Assembly: GCA_037445085.1 (NCBI GenBank)
Contig: JBBILG010000047.1
Span: forward strand, 1-14,005
Direction: 5' to 3'
Length of the DNA: 14,005 bases
Origin: JBBILG01 sp037445085
Lineage (GTDB): Bacteria; Pseudomonadota; Gammaproteobacteria; Burkholderiales; Methylophilaceae
Under the pieces are notes generated by a model, which saw only the letters and a list, made by a program, of their open reading frames with translations, had not been told where the DNA came from and made no database searches. Positions 1 to 7,080 of the stretch are shown in pieces. Each line of letters starts with the position of its first letter. The first letter of the stretch is position 1. Position numbers and translations under genes: made by a program.

Positions 1-634
1 TCATCATGCCCATGGACATGAGCACGCTGGCCACCACCATGTCGATGATGAGGAAAGGGATGAAGATGACGAAGCCGATCTGGAACGCGGTCTTGAGTTC
101 GCTGATGACAAAGGCCGGCACCAGCACCCGCATCGGCACCTCTTCCGGCCCCGCCATGGGCGGCACCTGCGCCAGCCTGGCGAACAGCGCGATATCCTCC
201 TGACGCGTCTGCCGCAGCATGAATTCGCGCAACGGCACGGCGCCCTTCTCCATCGCCTCCACCACGTTGATCTGGTCGGCGAGATAGGGCTGCACGGCCA
301 CGGTGTTGATCCGGTCGAACACCGGCGCCATGACGAAAAAGGTGAGGAACAGTGACAGGCCGATGAGCACCTGGTTGGGCGGCGACTGCAGCGTGCCGAG
401 CGCCTGGCGCAGCAGCGACAGCACGATGATGATGCGGGTGAAGGCGGTCATCATCAGCAGTACCGCGGGCAGGAACGTGAGTGACGTCAGCAGGATCAGC
501 GTCTGCAGGCTGAGCGTGTAGCTCTGCCCGCCGTCCGGGGTGGGCCTGCTGGTGAAAGCCGGAATGCCGGGCTCGGCCAGCGCCGCAGCGGGCAGCAGCA
601 GGAGCAATAGCGGGAACCAGCGCGCGAGACGCAT
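1..634 (-). CDS. fliP: FliP, flagellar type III export gate protein (partial, C-terminus off the window)
   Basis: Translating the minus strand from the ATG at 634-632 gives 211 codons without a stop up to the window edge, so roughly the last 35-40 residues of a usual ~250-residue FliP are missing. FliP forms, with FliQ and FliR, the membrane core of the flagellar export gate. Visible features are a signal-peptide-like start (MRLARWFPLL, cleavage likely after residue ~20), a hydrophobic segment at ~45-73 containing TAFTRIIIVLSLLRQALG, the family motif SPPNQVLIGLSLFLTFFVM (~84-102), the periplasmic portion ending in RVLVPAFVISELKTAFQIGF (~169-188), and a following membrane segment. The start codon shares one base with the fliO stop (TGATG), which indicates translational coupling. 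fliQ, fliR and flhB would be expected next, beyond the left edge, but that is inference. Confidence 0.96.
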   Translation of the reverse strand, partial: MRLARWFPLLLLLLPAAALAEPGIPAFTSRPTPDGGQSYTLSLQTLILLTSLTFLPAVLLMMTAFTRIIIVLSLLRQALGTLQSPPNQVLIGLSLFLTFFVMAPVFDRINTVAVQPYLADQINVVEAMEKGAVPLREFMLRQTRQEDIALFARLAQVPPMAGPEEVPMRVLVPAFVISELKTAFQIGFVIFIPFLIIDMVVASVLMSMGMM

Positions 635-1092
635 CACCTGCCGCTCCGGCGCTGCATGATCTTCTGCAGACTGGCGTAAAAAGGCGAACCACTGGCGGAC
701 GGCGCCACGGCAGGCCTCTCCTCGGCGGGGCGCGGCATCTGGTGCAGCAGGCTGACCTGGCCGGGCGCCACGCCCAGCACCAGGCGCGTCTCGCCCACGT
801 CCACCAGCACGACACGCTCCTTGGGGCCTATCATCACGCCGCTCACCACGCGCATGGCGCCGGCGCTGCCCACCTGGCCGGGAGCGAGGCGGCGCAGCAG
901 CCAGGCGGTGCCGGCGATGGCCGCCAGCACCACGCCCAGACCCAGCAGCACCTGCAGCAGGCCGGCGAACGAAGTCGCGGGCAGCGGCGGCACGCCGCTT
1001 TCCGCCGCCCAGAGCGGCACGGCCGGCAGCAGCGAGAACCAGCCCAGACAGGCACGGCTCGCGCTGCGCACAGCGGAGGGCACGGCCATCAT
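634..1092 (-). CDS. fliO: FliO, flagellar export apparatus assembly protein
   Basis: This 152-residue protein lies between fliN and fliP, the standard fliO position, and matches FliO in size and plan. It has an N-terminal hydrophobic stretch ending WAA (~17-30) that could be a signal peptide, one clear membrane helix at ~43-67 (SFAGLLQVLLGLGVVLAAIA) followed by LLRRLAPG, and a small cytoplasmic beta domain at ~78-120 with KERVVLVDVGETRLVLGVAPG. FliO assists assembly or stability of the FliP ring in other bacteria and is poorly conserved, so the call rests on position plus architecture. Two adjacent ATG codons (1092 and 1089) are possible starts; the upstream one overlaps the fliN stop and implies coupled translation. 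Confidence 0.93.
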   Translation of the reverse strand: MMAVPSAVRSASRACLGWFSLLPAVPLWAAESGVPPLPATSFAGLLQVLLGLGVVLAAIAGTAWLLRRLAPGQVGSAGAMRVVSGVMIGPKERVVLVDVGETRLVLGVAPGQVSLLHQMPRPAEERPAVAPSASGSPFYASLQKIMQRRSGR

Positions 1093-1517
1093 CTGAGTTT
1101 TTTCAGGCGTTCGGAAGGCGTGATGATGTCGGTGAGACGGATGCCGAACTTTTCGTTGACCACCACCACCTCTCCCTGCGCCACCAGGCAGCCGTTGACG
1201 AACACGTCGAGCGGCTCGCCGGCCAGCTCGTTGAGTTCGACGACGGAACCCTGCGCAAGCTGCAACAGGTTGCGGATGGGCAGTTTGGTGCGCCCCAGCT
1301 CGACGGTGAGCTGCACCGGAATGTCCATCACCAGCTCCAGGTTCCTGGCAGCCTCGGCGCTGAGGCCGACCGTATCGGGGGTGATGGCGTCGAACACCTT
1401 GGCGGTGGCGGCAGGCTGCACCGGCTCCTGGGTAGTGGCGGCGGCCTGCTCGGCCATGGCGGCTGCCCAGTCGTCGGCGGTGAACTGCTCGTTGGCGCTG
1501 GCTTCGTCTTCTGCCAT
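1089..1517 (-). CDS. fliN: FliN, flagellar C-ring (switch) protein
   Basis: FliN forms the base of the rotor C-ring with FliM and docks the FliH-FliI export ATPase complex. The protein has 142 residues. An acidic, alanine-rich N-terminal extension (~1-50) is followed by the conserved SpoA/surface-presentation domain at ~58-136, with NLELVMDIPVQLTVELGRTK, the hydrophobic patch region LQLAQGSVVELNELAGEPLDVFVNG, and the terminal VNEKFGIRLTDIITPSERLKKL. The start at 1517 follows a GGAACGGG stretch that can serve as a weak ribosome-binding site, 47 bp after fliM. Its stop overlaps the fliO start. Confidence 0.97.
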   Translation of the reverse strand: MAEDEASANEQFTADDWAAAMAEQAAATTQEPVQPAATAKVFDAITPDTVGLSAEAARNLELVMDIPVQLTVELGRTKLPIRNLLQLAQGSVVELNELAGEPLDVFVNGCLVAQGEVVVVNEKFGIRLTDIITPSERLKKLR

Positions 1518-1564
1518 CTATCCCGTTCCAGAATGATCATGTGCGACACGCCGGAGGTGCCGCG

Positions 1565-2551
1565 CTACGCCACGTGACTGCTCTCCGCCGTGAGGAATTT
1601 CTTCACCTTGATGGCATACTGGCCGTTGTGCACGCCATAGCCGCACTCCAGCACCGGCACGCCTTCCACGTGGGCGGTGATCGATTGCGGAATGTCCATC
1701 GGGATGACGTCCCCGACCTTCATCTGCAGCAGCTCGCGCACGGTGAGTTCCGTCTCGCTGAGATTGGCCACCAGCTTCACTTCGGTGGACTGCACCTGGC
1801 TGCTGAGGAACCTGACCCAGCGCTCGTCCACTTCCATGCGGTCGCCCTGCATGCCTTCGTAGAGCAGATCGCGAATCGGCTCGATCATAGCATAGGGCAT
1901 GCATACGTGAAAATCGCCGCCCGCCGCGCCGATCTCAATGGAAAAGGTGGTGGTCACCACCACTTCGCTGGGCGTGGCGATGTTGGCGAACTGGGTGTTC
2001 ATCTCCGAGCGGATATATTCGAACTCGATGGGATGCACCGGCTCCCAGGCTTTCTGCATCTCCTCCATGGCCACGCCGAGCAGGTTGCGGATGATGCGCT
2101 GCTCGGTCTGGGTGAAGTCGCGCCCCTCGACCCGCGTGTGGTAGCGGCCGTCGCCGCCGAACAGGTTGTCGATGACGAGGAACACCAGGTTGGGATCGAA
2201 GATGAGTAGGGCGGTGCCGCGCAGCGGCCGCACGTGCACCATGTTGAGGTTGGTCGGCACCACCAGGTTGCGCACGAATTCGCCGTATTTCAGCAGCCTG
2301 ACCGGCCCCACCGAAATTTCGGCGGCGCGCCGCGTGAAGTTGAACAGACCGATGCGCAAGTTGCGGGCGAAGCGCTCGTTGATCACCTCCATGGTGGGCA
2401 TGCGCCCACGCACGATGCGATCCTGGCTGGCGAGGTTGTAGGACTGGATGCCGCCGGCTTCGGCAACGGCCGTCTCCTCGGCGTCGCCCTCGCCGGTCAC
2501 CCCCTTGAGCAGGGCATCGACCTCCTCCTGAGACAGGATATCTTCGGACAT
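1565..2551 (-). CDS. fliM: FliM, flagellar motor switch protein
   Basis: FliM is the middle C-ring protein that receives phospho-CheY and relays it to FliG. Its 328 residues are the usual length. The N-terminal CheY-P binding peptide ILSQEEVDALL is present at residues 5-15. The CheC-like middle domain (~40-225) carries the conserved FGGDGR at 131-136, a FliG-contact motif. The C-terminal FliN-like SpoA domain (~250-320) contains LSETELTVRELLQMKVGDVIP and ends in the motif region NGQYAIKVKKFL. It lies between fliL (45-bp gap) and fliN (47-bp gap). I see no strong Shine-Dalgarno sequence before the ATG at 2551. No truncation or missing motif is visible. Confidence 0.98.
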   Translation of the reverse strand: MSEDILSQEEVDALLKGVTGEGDAEETAVAEAGGIQSYNLASQDRIVRGRMPTMEVINERFARNLRIGLFNFTRRAAEISVGPVRLLKYGEFVRNLVVPTNLNMVHVRPLRGTALLIFDPNLVFLVIDNLFGGDGRYHTRVEGRDFTQTEQRIIRNLLGVAMEEMQKAWEPVHPIEFEYIRSEMNTQFANIATPSEVVVTTTFSIEIGAAGGDFHVCMPYAMIEPIRDLLYEGMQGDRMEVDERWVRFLSSQVQSTEVKLVANLSETELTVRELLQMKVGDVIPMDIPQSITAHVEGVPVLECGYGVHNGQYAIKVKKFLTAESSHVA

Positions 2552-2596
2552 GATCAGTGGATGCCAGCGACCATCCGTTGCGGCAAGTCCGTCATA

Positions 2597-3094
2597 TTAT
2601 TGCACGATGAAGGACTGGGGCAAGATGACCTCCACCACCCCCTGCCCTTCTCCGCTCACCCCCAGCGTCTCGTTCACGACCTGCTTCATCTCCTCCTTCA
2701 GCTTGATGTCGCTGCCGGGCGCCATCATGGTCTGGATGTCCTTGCTGCGCAGCAGGCTGCCGATGCGGTCGCTGATTTTGGGCTTGAGCTCCTCCAGGCG
2801 CTTGGCCGTTGCGGCATCGGCCACCTCCATGTGCAGCACCGGCACCTGCAGGTAACGGATGCGCCCATCCTCCGAACGCAGATTGACCGTCAGCCTTTCC
2901 TCGAACGGCACCAGCACCGTCTTGGCCGGCACCGGCTCTTGCGCGCGCTCCGCGCGCTTGTCTTCCTTGCCGCCGCCTGCCAGCATCACGAAGACACCCA
3001 CCCCTGCCAGCAGCACGACCAAGACGGCAACCGCCACGATGAGCAGCCGCTTCTTGTTACGCGGCGGCGCCTGTGTTTGTGTATCCTCGGCCAT
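2597..3094 (-). CDS. fliL: FliL, stator-associated flagellar basal body protein
   Basis: FliL is a single-pass inner-membrane protein that surrounds or stabilises MotAB stator units. The 165 residues show a short basic cytoplasmic tail (PPRNKKR), one transmembrane helix at ~17-39 (LLIVAVAVLVVLLAGVGVFVM), a linker, and a periplasmic SPFH-like FliL domain (~58-165) with FEERLTVNLRSEDGRIRYLQVPVLHMEV and the C-terminal pattern VVEVILPQSFIVQ. An AGGGA ribosome-binding site lies about 7 nt before the ATG at 3094. It is the first gene of the second transcription block (fliL-M-N-O-P) and is preceded by a 239-bp non-coding region holding a promoter candidate and a hairpin. Confidence 0.97.
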   Translation of the reverse strand: MAEDTQTQAPPRNKKRLLIVAVAVLVVLLAGVGVFVMLAGGGKEDKRAERAQEPVPAKTVLVPFEERLTVNLRSEDGRIRYLQVPVLHMEVADAATAKRLEELKPKISDRIGSLLRSKDIQTMMAPGSDIKLKEEMKQVVNETLGVSGEGQGVVEVILPQSFIVQ

Positions 3095-3124
3095 GCGTGT
3101 TCCCTATGGATCAATCCGCCGCCC

Positions 3125-3147
3125 GGCATGCCGCTTGCCGGCATGCC
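3125..3147. repeat. Perfect hairpin in the fliL leader
   Basis: The octamer GGCATGCC, itself a palindrome, occurs twice (3125-3132 and 3140-3147). Together they form a 9-bp stem (GGCATGCCG / CGGCATGCC) around a 5-nt loop (3134-3138). It lies between the candidate promoter (-10 at 3170-3175) and the fliL start at 3094, so it would be in the 5' untranslated region. It has no following T-run, so it does not look like a terminator. An mRNA-stability stem or a protein-binding repeat are possible, and I cannot choose between them. Confidence 0.7.
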
Positions 3148-3169
3148 CACTGGCAGCATACTCGTTCCG

Positions 3170-3198
3170 TTTATAAACCCGATTCATATAAAAAACAA
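3170..3198 (-). promoter_or_regulatory. Candidate sigma-70-type promoter for fliLMNOP
   Basis: On the minus strand TTGTTT (3198-3193) and TATAAA (3175-3170) are separated by exactly 17 bp, in an AT-rich island (about 3160-3235) that stands out from the GC-rich surroundings. The -10 box matches TATAAT at five of six positions and the -35 box matches TTGACA at three of six. It lies about 75 bp upstream of the fliL start and downstream of the fliK terminator candidate, which is where a separate fliL promoter is expected. In relatives with polar-flagellar hierarchies fliL is often sigma-54 dependent, but I did not find a correctly spaced -24/-12 pair here. Confidence 0.45.
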
Positions 3199-3280
3199 GC
3201 GGTTTTGCCACTTTATTTATGCGGTTTGTCAGAAGACGCTGGCGGCCGCACGGGCAAATCGGCCAGCCTGACGGGAGCGT

Positions 3281-3329
3281 CAAAGACAAAGGCGCCTCGC
3301 GGCGCCCTGTCTTGCGGGGTGCTCGCAAG
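3281..3329 (-). terminator. Terminator-like tandem hairpins after fliK
   Basis: Starting a few bases after the fliK stop (3334), the minus strand can form a first hairpin, CTTGCG-7 nt-CGCAAG (3329-3311). A second, very GC-rich one follows, GGCGCC-GCGA-GGCGCC (3306-3291), whose stem can extend through AAGACA/TGTCTT (3313-3308 with 3288-3283). The short stem is followed by the T-rich run TTTGTCTTT, the layout of an intrinsic terminator. The two hairpins share three bases, so they may compete. This would separate the fliE-K unit from fliL-P. Confidence 0.6.
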
Positions 3330-3333
3330 GTGC

Positions 3334-4476
3334 TCAGGCAAAGAGATCCACCATGCCAGGATGCCGCGGCAACGTGATCGCCGCGATTGACACGGGCACC
3401 GCATCTGCGCCGGCAGTACGACCACCCCATGCCGCGGGATGCCGTTCCGCCTCACGCTCGCCGCTGGCCTGCTGGGAGAAGTTGCCCACGCTCACGGATA
3501 CGCTGCCCAGGCTGATGCCGCTTTCCGCCAGCATTTCGCGCAGGCGCGGGGTGGCAGCCTCGATGGCTTCACGCACCGGCGCATGCTGGGTGGCGAAGGT
3601 CAAGGTCGCCTGGCCGTCACTCAGGCTGAGCTTGATTTCCAGCGGCCCCAGCGCGGGCGGATTGAGGTGCAGTTCCGCCCCCTGATGGCGCTGGCCCACC
3701 ATCCACACCACGCGCTCGCCCAGCATTTCGCCCCACGACGGACTGCTCACGTGCTGGGGAATGCCGCTGGCCGGCAGCGCATGCGCCGGCTGCGCCGACG
3801 ATGCGGCCGGATGCACGGCGAACGGCATGGCCGCAGGCACCACCCCGGAGGAAAGCTGGCCATCCGTCACGGGCTGCGGCGGCTGGCCTTCCGCGGCGAC
3901 GGCTGCGGCAACCGCTGCCGGCGCGGCGGCAAACGCTTGCCGCTGCGCCGGCACGACGGCGCCTGCCGACGCCGGATGCACGGCGGGAGACTCCACCGAC
4001 CCGGCCGCCAGCCTGGCCTTCGACAGTCCGAGTGGCTGCCATACGGGCGCGGGCAGCGCCGCCTGCGTCATCGCTGCATCGGCAGCATCATCTGGCAACG
4101 CCTGCAGCGACCCGCTTTCGGCCGCGCCCGGCACCGCGCCGTCACCTGTCTTGGCAATCAGCGTCAGTTGCCGGGCAAACCGTGCGGCAAAGTCTTCGGG
4201 GAGCTCTGCGGGAGTGGCCGCAAACGGCGCTGCGGCAGGATCGCCGGCGACAGCCTGCGACAGCAGCACCGCTTGGGCAACGCTGGTGGCGCCGTCTGGC
4301 AGCGGTCCGCTTTCGACCGCGCCCGGCGTCATCACGTCACCAGAGTCGGCAGCCAGCGTCAGTTGCCGGGCAAGCAGTGCGGCAAAGTCTTCGGGGAGCT
4401 CTGCGGGAGTGGCCGCAAACGGCGCTGCGGCAGGGTCACCGGCGACAGCCTGCGGCAATAGAACTGGAATCTGCAT
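3334..4476 (-). CDS. fliK: FliK, hook-length control protein with an internal duplication
   Basis: FliK is the secreted molecular ruler that measures the hook and switches export specificity through FlhB. The 380 residues have a long Ala/Pro-rich, low-complexity N-terminal and central part (~1-245) and the conserved C-terminal hook-length domain (~247-332). That domain carries the signature HLNPPALGPLEIKLSLSDG, then VREAIEAATPRLREMLAESG and GSVSVSVGN. The N-terminal part holds two copies of a 65-residue unit beginning QAVAGDPAAAPFAATPAELP (residues 9 and 74), from a DNA tandem duplication. I chose the ATG at 4476 because it leaves fliJ intact and has a weak GGAA upstream. An in-frame ATG at 4545 would add 23 residues and overlap the fliJ end by 14 bp. 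It is last of the fliE-K block, followed by terminator-like hairpins. Confidence 0.93.
   Translation of the reverse strand: MQIPVLLPQAVAGDPAAAPFAATPAELPEDFAALLARQLTLAADSGDVMTPGAVESGPLPDGATSVAQAVLLSQAVAGDPAAAPFAATPAELPEDFAARFARQLTLIAKTGDGAVPGAAESGSLQALPDDAADAAMTQAALPAPVWQPLGLSKARLAAGSVESPAVHPASAGAVVPAQRQAFAAAPAAVAAAVAAEGQPPQPVTDGQLSSGVVPAAMPFAVHPAASSAQPAHALPASGIPQHVSSPSWGEMLGERVVWMVGQRHQGAELHLNPPALGPLEIKLSLSDGQATLTFATQHAPVREAIEAATPRLREMLAESGISLGSVSVSVGNFSQQASGEREAERHPAAWGGRTAGADAVPVSIAAITLPRHPGMVDLFA
4112..4454 (-). repeat. Tandem duplication within fliK (195-bp period)
   Basis: Positions 4112-4259 and 4307-4454 align without gaps at an offset of exactly 195 bp (65 codons). By hand count 131 of 148 bases match, and in the core 4161-4259 versus 4356-4454 95 of 99 match. 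The offset is a multiple of three, so the FliK frame is kept and the protein gains a repeated block in its N-terminal half. The high identity of the core suggests a fairly recent duplication or ongoing conversion between copies. Confidence 0.95.
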
Positions 4477-4531
4477 GGACGTTTCCGTACGGTTGTGTGC
4501 AAGAAAATACGCAACTTCCGTTCCCGGAACG

Positions 4532-4984
4532 TCATTCCTGGGCATCCCGTCCGCGGGCGTGCAGATTGCGCGCGAACTCGTCCTGCAGGCGCTGGTCGAG
4601 CTTCTCCTCCAGCCTGCGCTCGCTCGCCTCGTGGCGCTGCCTCAAGGTCTGGTAGGCATTGACTTCCCGCTCGCGTTCCTGCCATTCGCGCTGGCCGGTC
4701 TCCCAGCGCTGGCGGCAACGTTCCACTTCCTGCGTCTGGGTGCGGATGGCCAGTTCCAGCTTGTGCATGAACGCATGGTAATCACGCCACAGGGCGCCGG
4801 AAAAGCCGGCGCCGGCCTGCAGCAGCAGCCGCTCCCGGTATTCCTGCAGATAGCCCTGCAATTGCTGCAGACGGCCTTCCGCTTCCTGCCAGGCCTGCCT
4901 GAATCTCGCCAGGGCGAGCGCGGCCTGCTGGCTGCGCTCCTCGGCCAGGATAATCAGGGTCTGCAGGGGAAACGGCTTGGCCAT
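4532..4984 (-). CDS. fliJ: FliJ, flagellar export chaperone / ATPase stalk
   Basis: FliJ is the coiled-coil stalk that sits in the FliI hexamer and contacts FlhA; it also helps recycle export chaperones. The 150 residues are almost entirely predicted helix, rich in Gln, Glu, Arg and Leu. They start with FPLQTLIILAEERSQQAALAL and continue through QEVERCRQRWETGQREWQER to RRLEEKLDQRLQDEFARN, as in the family. It begins 2 bp after the fliI stop, without a good ribosome-binding site, so translation is probably coupled to fliI. FliJ is weakly conserved in sequence; the call rests on coiled-coil character, length and the fliI-J-K order. Confidence 0.94.
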   Translation of the reverse strand: MAKPFPLQTLIILAEERSQQAALALARFRQAWQEAEGRLQQLQGYLQEYRERLLLQAGAGFSGALWRDYHAFMHKLELAIRTQTQEVERCRQRWETGQREWQEREREVNAYQTLRQRHEASERRLEEKLDQRLQDEFARNLHARGRDAQE

Positions 4985-4986
4985 GC

Positions 4987-6414
4987 CTAGCGGGCGGACG
5001 GTGCCCCGAGCAGCGCGGCAAGTTCGCTGCGGCTTTGCGCGATGCCGACCCGCTGTTCGACCGGTTGACAGAGGAAGGATTCAAGGCGCGGATAAAGCCG
5101 GATGGCCTCGTCCAGATGAGGATCGCTGCCGCTGACGTAGGCGCCCACGTTGATGAGGTCACGGCTGCGCTGGTAGCGCGAATAGAGAAACTTGAAACGG
5201 CGCACCCGATCGAATTCCTCCTGCGTCACCAGTGCCATCATGGCCCGGCTGATTGAAGCCTCGATGTCGATGGCAGGATAATGCCCCTGGTCGGCCAGGC
5301 TGCGCGACAGCACGATGTGGCCGTCGAGGATGGCGCGCGCGCTGTCGGCGATGGGATCCATCTGGTCATCCCCCTCGGCCAGCACGGTATAGAACGCGGT
5401 GATCGAGCCGCCGCCGCACGTGCCGTTGCCGGCGCGCTCGGCGAGCTGCGGCAGCTTGGCAAATACCGAAGGCGGGTAGCCGCGCGTGGCCGGCGGCTCG
5501 CCCACCGCCAGGGCGATCTCGCGCTGCGCCATGGCATATCGGGTGAGCGAATCCATGATCAGCAGCACGTGCCTGCCCTGGTCGCGGAAATATTCGGCGA
5601 TGGCGGTGGCATAGGCGGCGCCGTGCAGCCGCATCATCGGCGGCGTGTCGGCCGGTGCCGCCACCACCACCGAGCGCCGCAGTCCCTCCTCGCCCAGGAT
5701 CTGCTCGATGAACTCCTTGACCTCGCGCCCGCGCTCGCCGATCAGGCCGACCACCGTGACATCGGCATCGGTATAGCGTGCCATCATGCCCAGCAGCATG
5801 CTCTTGCCGACGCCGCTGCCGGCGAACAGCCCCATGCGCTGCCCACGGCCGACCGGCAGCAGGGCGTTGATGGCGCGCACGCCGACATCCAGGGTATGGT
5901 TGATGGGATCGCGCAGCAGCGGGTTGACCGGCCGGCTCTGCAGCGGCACCCGCCCTTCCAGGTGCAGCGCTCCCATCTGGTCGAGCGGGCGGCCGTTGCC
6001 ATCCAGTACGCGGCCCAGCATGGCTTCCCCCACCGCCACCTGCTTGACGCGGTCTTCGGAACGGCGGCGCAGCAGTTGCCGCCCCTGGCGCGGCCGGGGT
6101 TGTGCGGCCGGCTCGGCTTCCAGCAGCGCCACGCGCGCGCCGGGCACCACGCCGTAGACGTCCGATTCCGGCATCAGCAGCAGGCGGTCACCGGAAAAGC
6201 CGACCACTTCCGCCTCCACGCTGTGCCCGTCGGGCAGGGCGATGACGCACACGCTGCCTACCGGCGCCTTGATGCCGACCGCCTCCAGCACCAGCCCGGC
6301 CACGCGGGTCAGCTTGCCGGTCACCGCCCAGGGCCGGGCGCGCGCCGCGGCTTGCCGGCATTCCGCGAGAAAATGCCGGCAATCTTCGAGCAGCGGGGCT
6401 TCAGCGTCGGTCAT
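4987..6414 (-). CDS. fliI: FliI, flagellum-specific export ATPase
   Basis: FliI is the F1-beta-like ATPase that energises loading and unfolding of export substrates at the base of the flagellum. The 475 residues comprise an N-terminal beta-barrel region (~25-105), the catalytic domain and a C-terminal helical domain (~375-475). The Walker A motif AGSGVGKS is at 198-205, the catalytic-glutamate segment GERGREVKEF begins at ~226, and Walker B LLIMD at 284-288 is followed by SLTRYAMAQREI, a T3SS-ATPase signature. GEPPATRGYPPSVFAKLPQL is also typical. The frame stays open far upstream (to about 6798), but the start at 6414 fits family length and gives a 14-bp overlap with fliH, so longer starts are rejected. 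All nucleotide-binding residues appear intact. Confidence 0.98.
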   Translation of the reverse strand: MTDAEAPLLEDCRHFLAECRQAAARARPWAVTGKLTRVAGLVLEAVGIKAPVGSVCVIALPDGHSVEAEVVGFSGDRLLLMPESDVYGVVPGARVALLEAEPAAQPRPRQGRQLLRRRSEDRVKQVAVGEAMLGRVLDGNGRPLDQMGALHLEGRVPLQSRPVNPLLRDPINHTLDVGVRAINALLPVGRGQRMGLFAGSGVGKSMLLGMMARYTDADVTVVGLIGERGREVKEFIEQILGEEGLRRSVVVAAPADTPPMMRLHGAAYATAIAEYFRDQGRHVLLIMDSLTRYAMAQREIALAVGEPPATRGYPPSVFAKLPQLAERAGNGTCGGGSITAFYTVLAEGDDQMDPIADSARAILDGHIVLSRSLADQGHYPAIDIEASISRAMMALVTQEEFDRVRRFKFLYSRYQRSRDLINVGAYVSGSDPHLDEAIRLYPRLESFLCQPVEQRVGIAQSRSELAALLGAPSAR

Positions 6415-7051
6415 CGTCGTCGAGCCAGCTCGCCTCGCGTCCCAGCGCGGCAGCGATGCGCTGCCAGCGACTGGCCAGGGTGGCGTCCACCTCGGCCACC
6501 GCCGTCTCGATCCGGCAGCCGCCGCGGGCGACGCCGGCATCCTCGATGATGCGCCAGCCGCCATGCGCAATCTCGGGCTGCATGTGCGCCCGCACCAGGG
6601 CGGCGTCTTCGGGATGGAGATGCAGGTGGGGGTGTGCCGCGTGCTGCGGCAGGCTGTCCATGGCATCGCGCACCACGGCGCACAGCAGTTCCGGCTTGAC
6701 CTTGAGCGCCTGGCGCAGCATCTGGCGGGCCACTTCCAGGGCGAGATCGAGCATGTCCTCGCTGGTCGCCTGCCCCAGCTGCTGTCCTGCCTGATCAAGC
6801 GCGTTCAGGATGGCGCGCAGCCGCTGCACTTCCTCGTCGGCCTGGATGCGCCCCTCGCGGTAGCCCGCCTCACGGCCTTCGCGGTAACCGGCATCGTAGC
6901 CCTCCTGGTGTGCCTGGCAGTGCAGTTCTTCCAGGGCTTCCGCGGTAGGCAACCGCACCGGGTGCGCCTGGGCCGCGCCGGGATCCAGCGTCTCCGGCTG
7001 CCAGGGCCGGTAAGACGGAACGGCGTCGTCTGGCAACGGCTGGCCGGCCAC
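6401..7051 (-). CDS. fliH: FliH, regulator of the export ATPase FliI (GTG start)
   Basis: FliH dimers hold FliI at the C-ring through FliN and act like the peripheral stalk of F1-ATPase. The 216 residues show a short N-terminal peptide with Tyr-Arg-Pro-Trp (14-17), resembling the Trp-containing tail that contacts FlhA/FliN in enteric FliH. A GxxxG ladder with glycines at 51, 55, 59, 63 and 67 follows, a FliH helix-packing hallmark, then a helical segment and a C-terminal V/A-ATPase subunit-E-like domain (~105-205) with ALEVARQMLRQALKVKPELL and HLHPEDAALVRAHM. The start is GTG at 7051, supported by a strong GGAGG about 6 nt upstream and the 29-bp gap after fliG. The end overlaps fliI by 14 bp. 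Confidence 0.95.
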   Translation of the reverse strand: MAGQPLPDDAVPSYRPWQPETLDPGAAQAHPVRLPTAEALEELHCQAHQEGYDAGYREGREAGYREGRIQADEEVQRLRAILNALDQAGQQLGQATSEDMLDLALEVARQMLRQALKVKPELLCAVVRDAMDSLPQHAAHPHLHLHPEDAALVRAHMQPEIAHGGWRIIEDAGVARGGCRIETAVAEVDATLASRWQRIAAALGREASWLDDDDRR

Positions 7052-7080
7052 CTTAGTTCCTCCCCTTCCTGTGCGACGGG

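Noticed and set aside
3193..3211. TGGCAAAACCGCTTGT on the minus strand upstream of fliL as a sigma-54 promoter
   Set aside because: The -24 half looks right, but the TTG is one base too far away and is followed by T instead of C, so the invariant GC at -12 is missing.
4477..4545. Upstream ATG for fliK
   Set aside because: It overlaps fliJ and lacks a spaced ribosome-binding site. It remains possible, but the ATG at 4476 is the simpler choice.
6415..6798. Longer FliI start giving about 603 residues
   Set aside because: The extra residues are an out-of-frame reading of fliH; the ATG at 6414 gives the usual FliI length and a 14-bp overlap.
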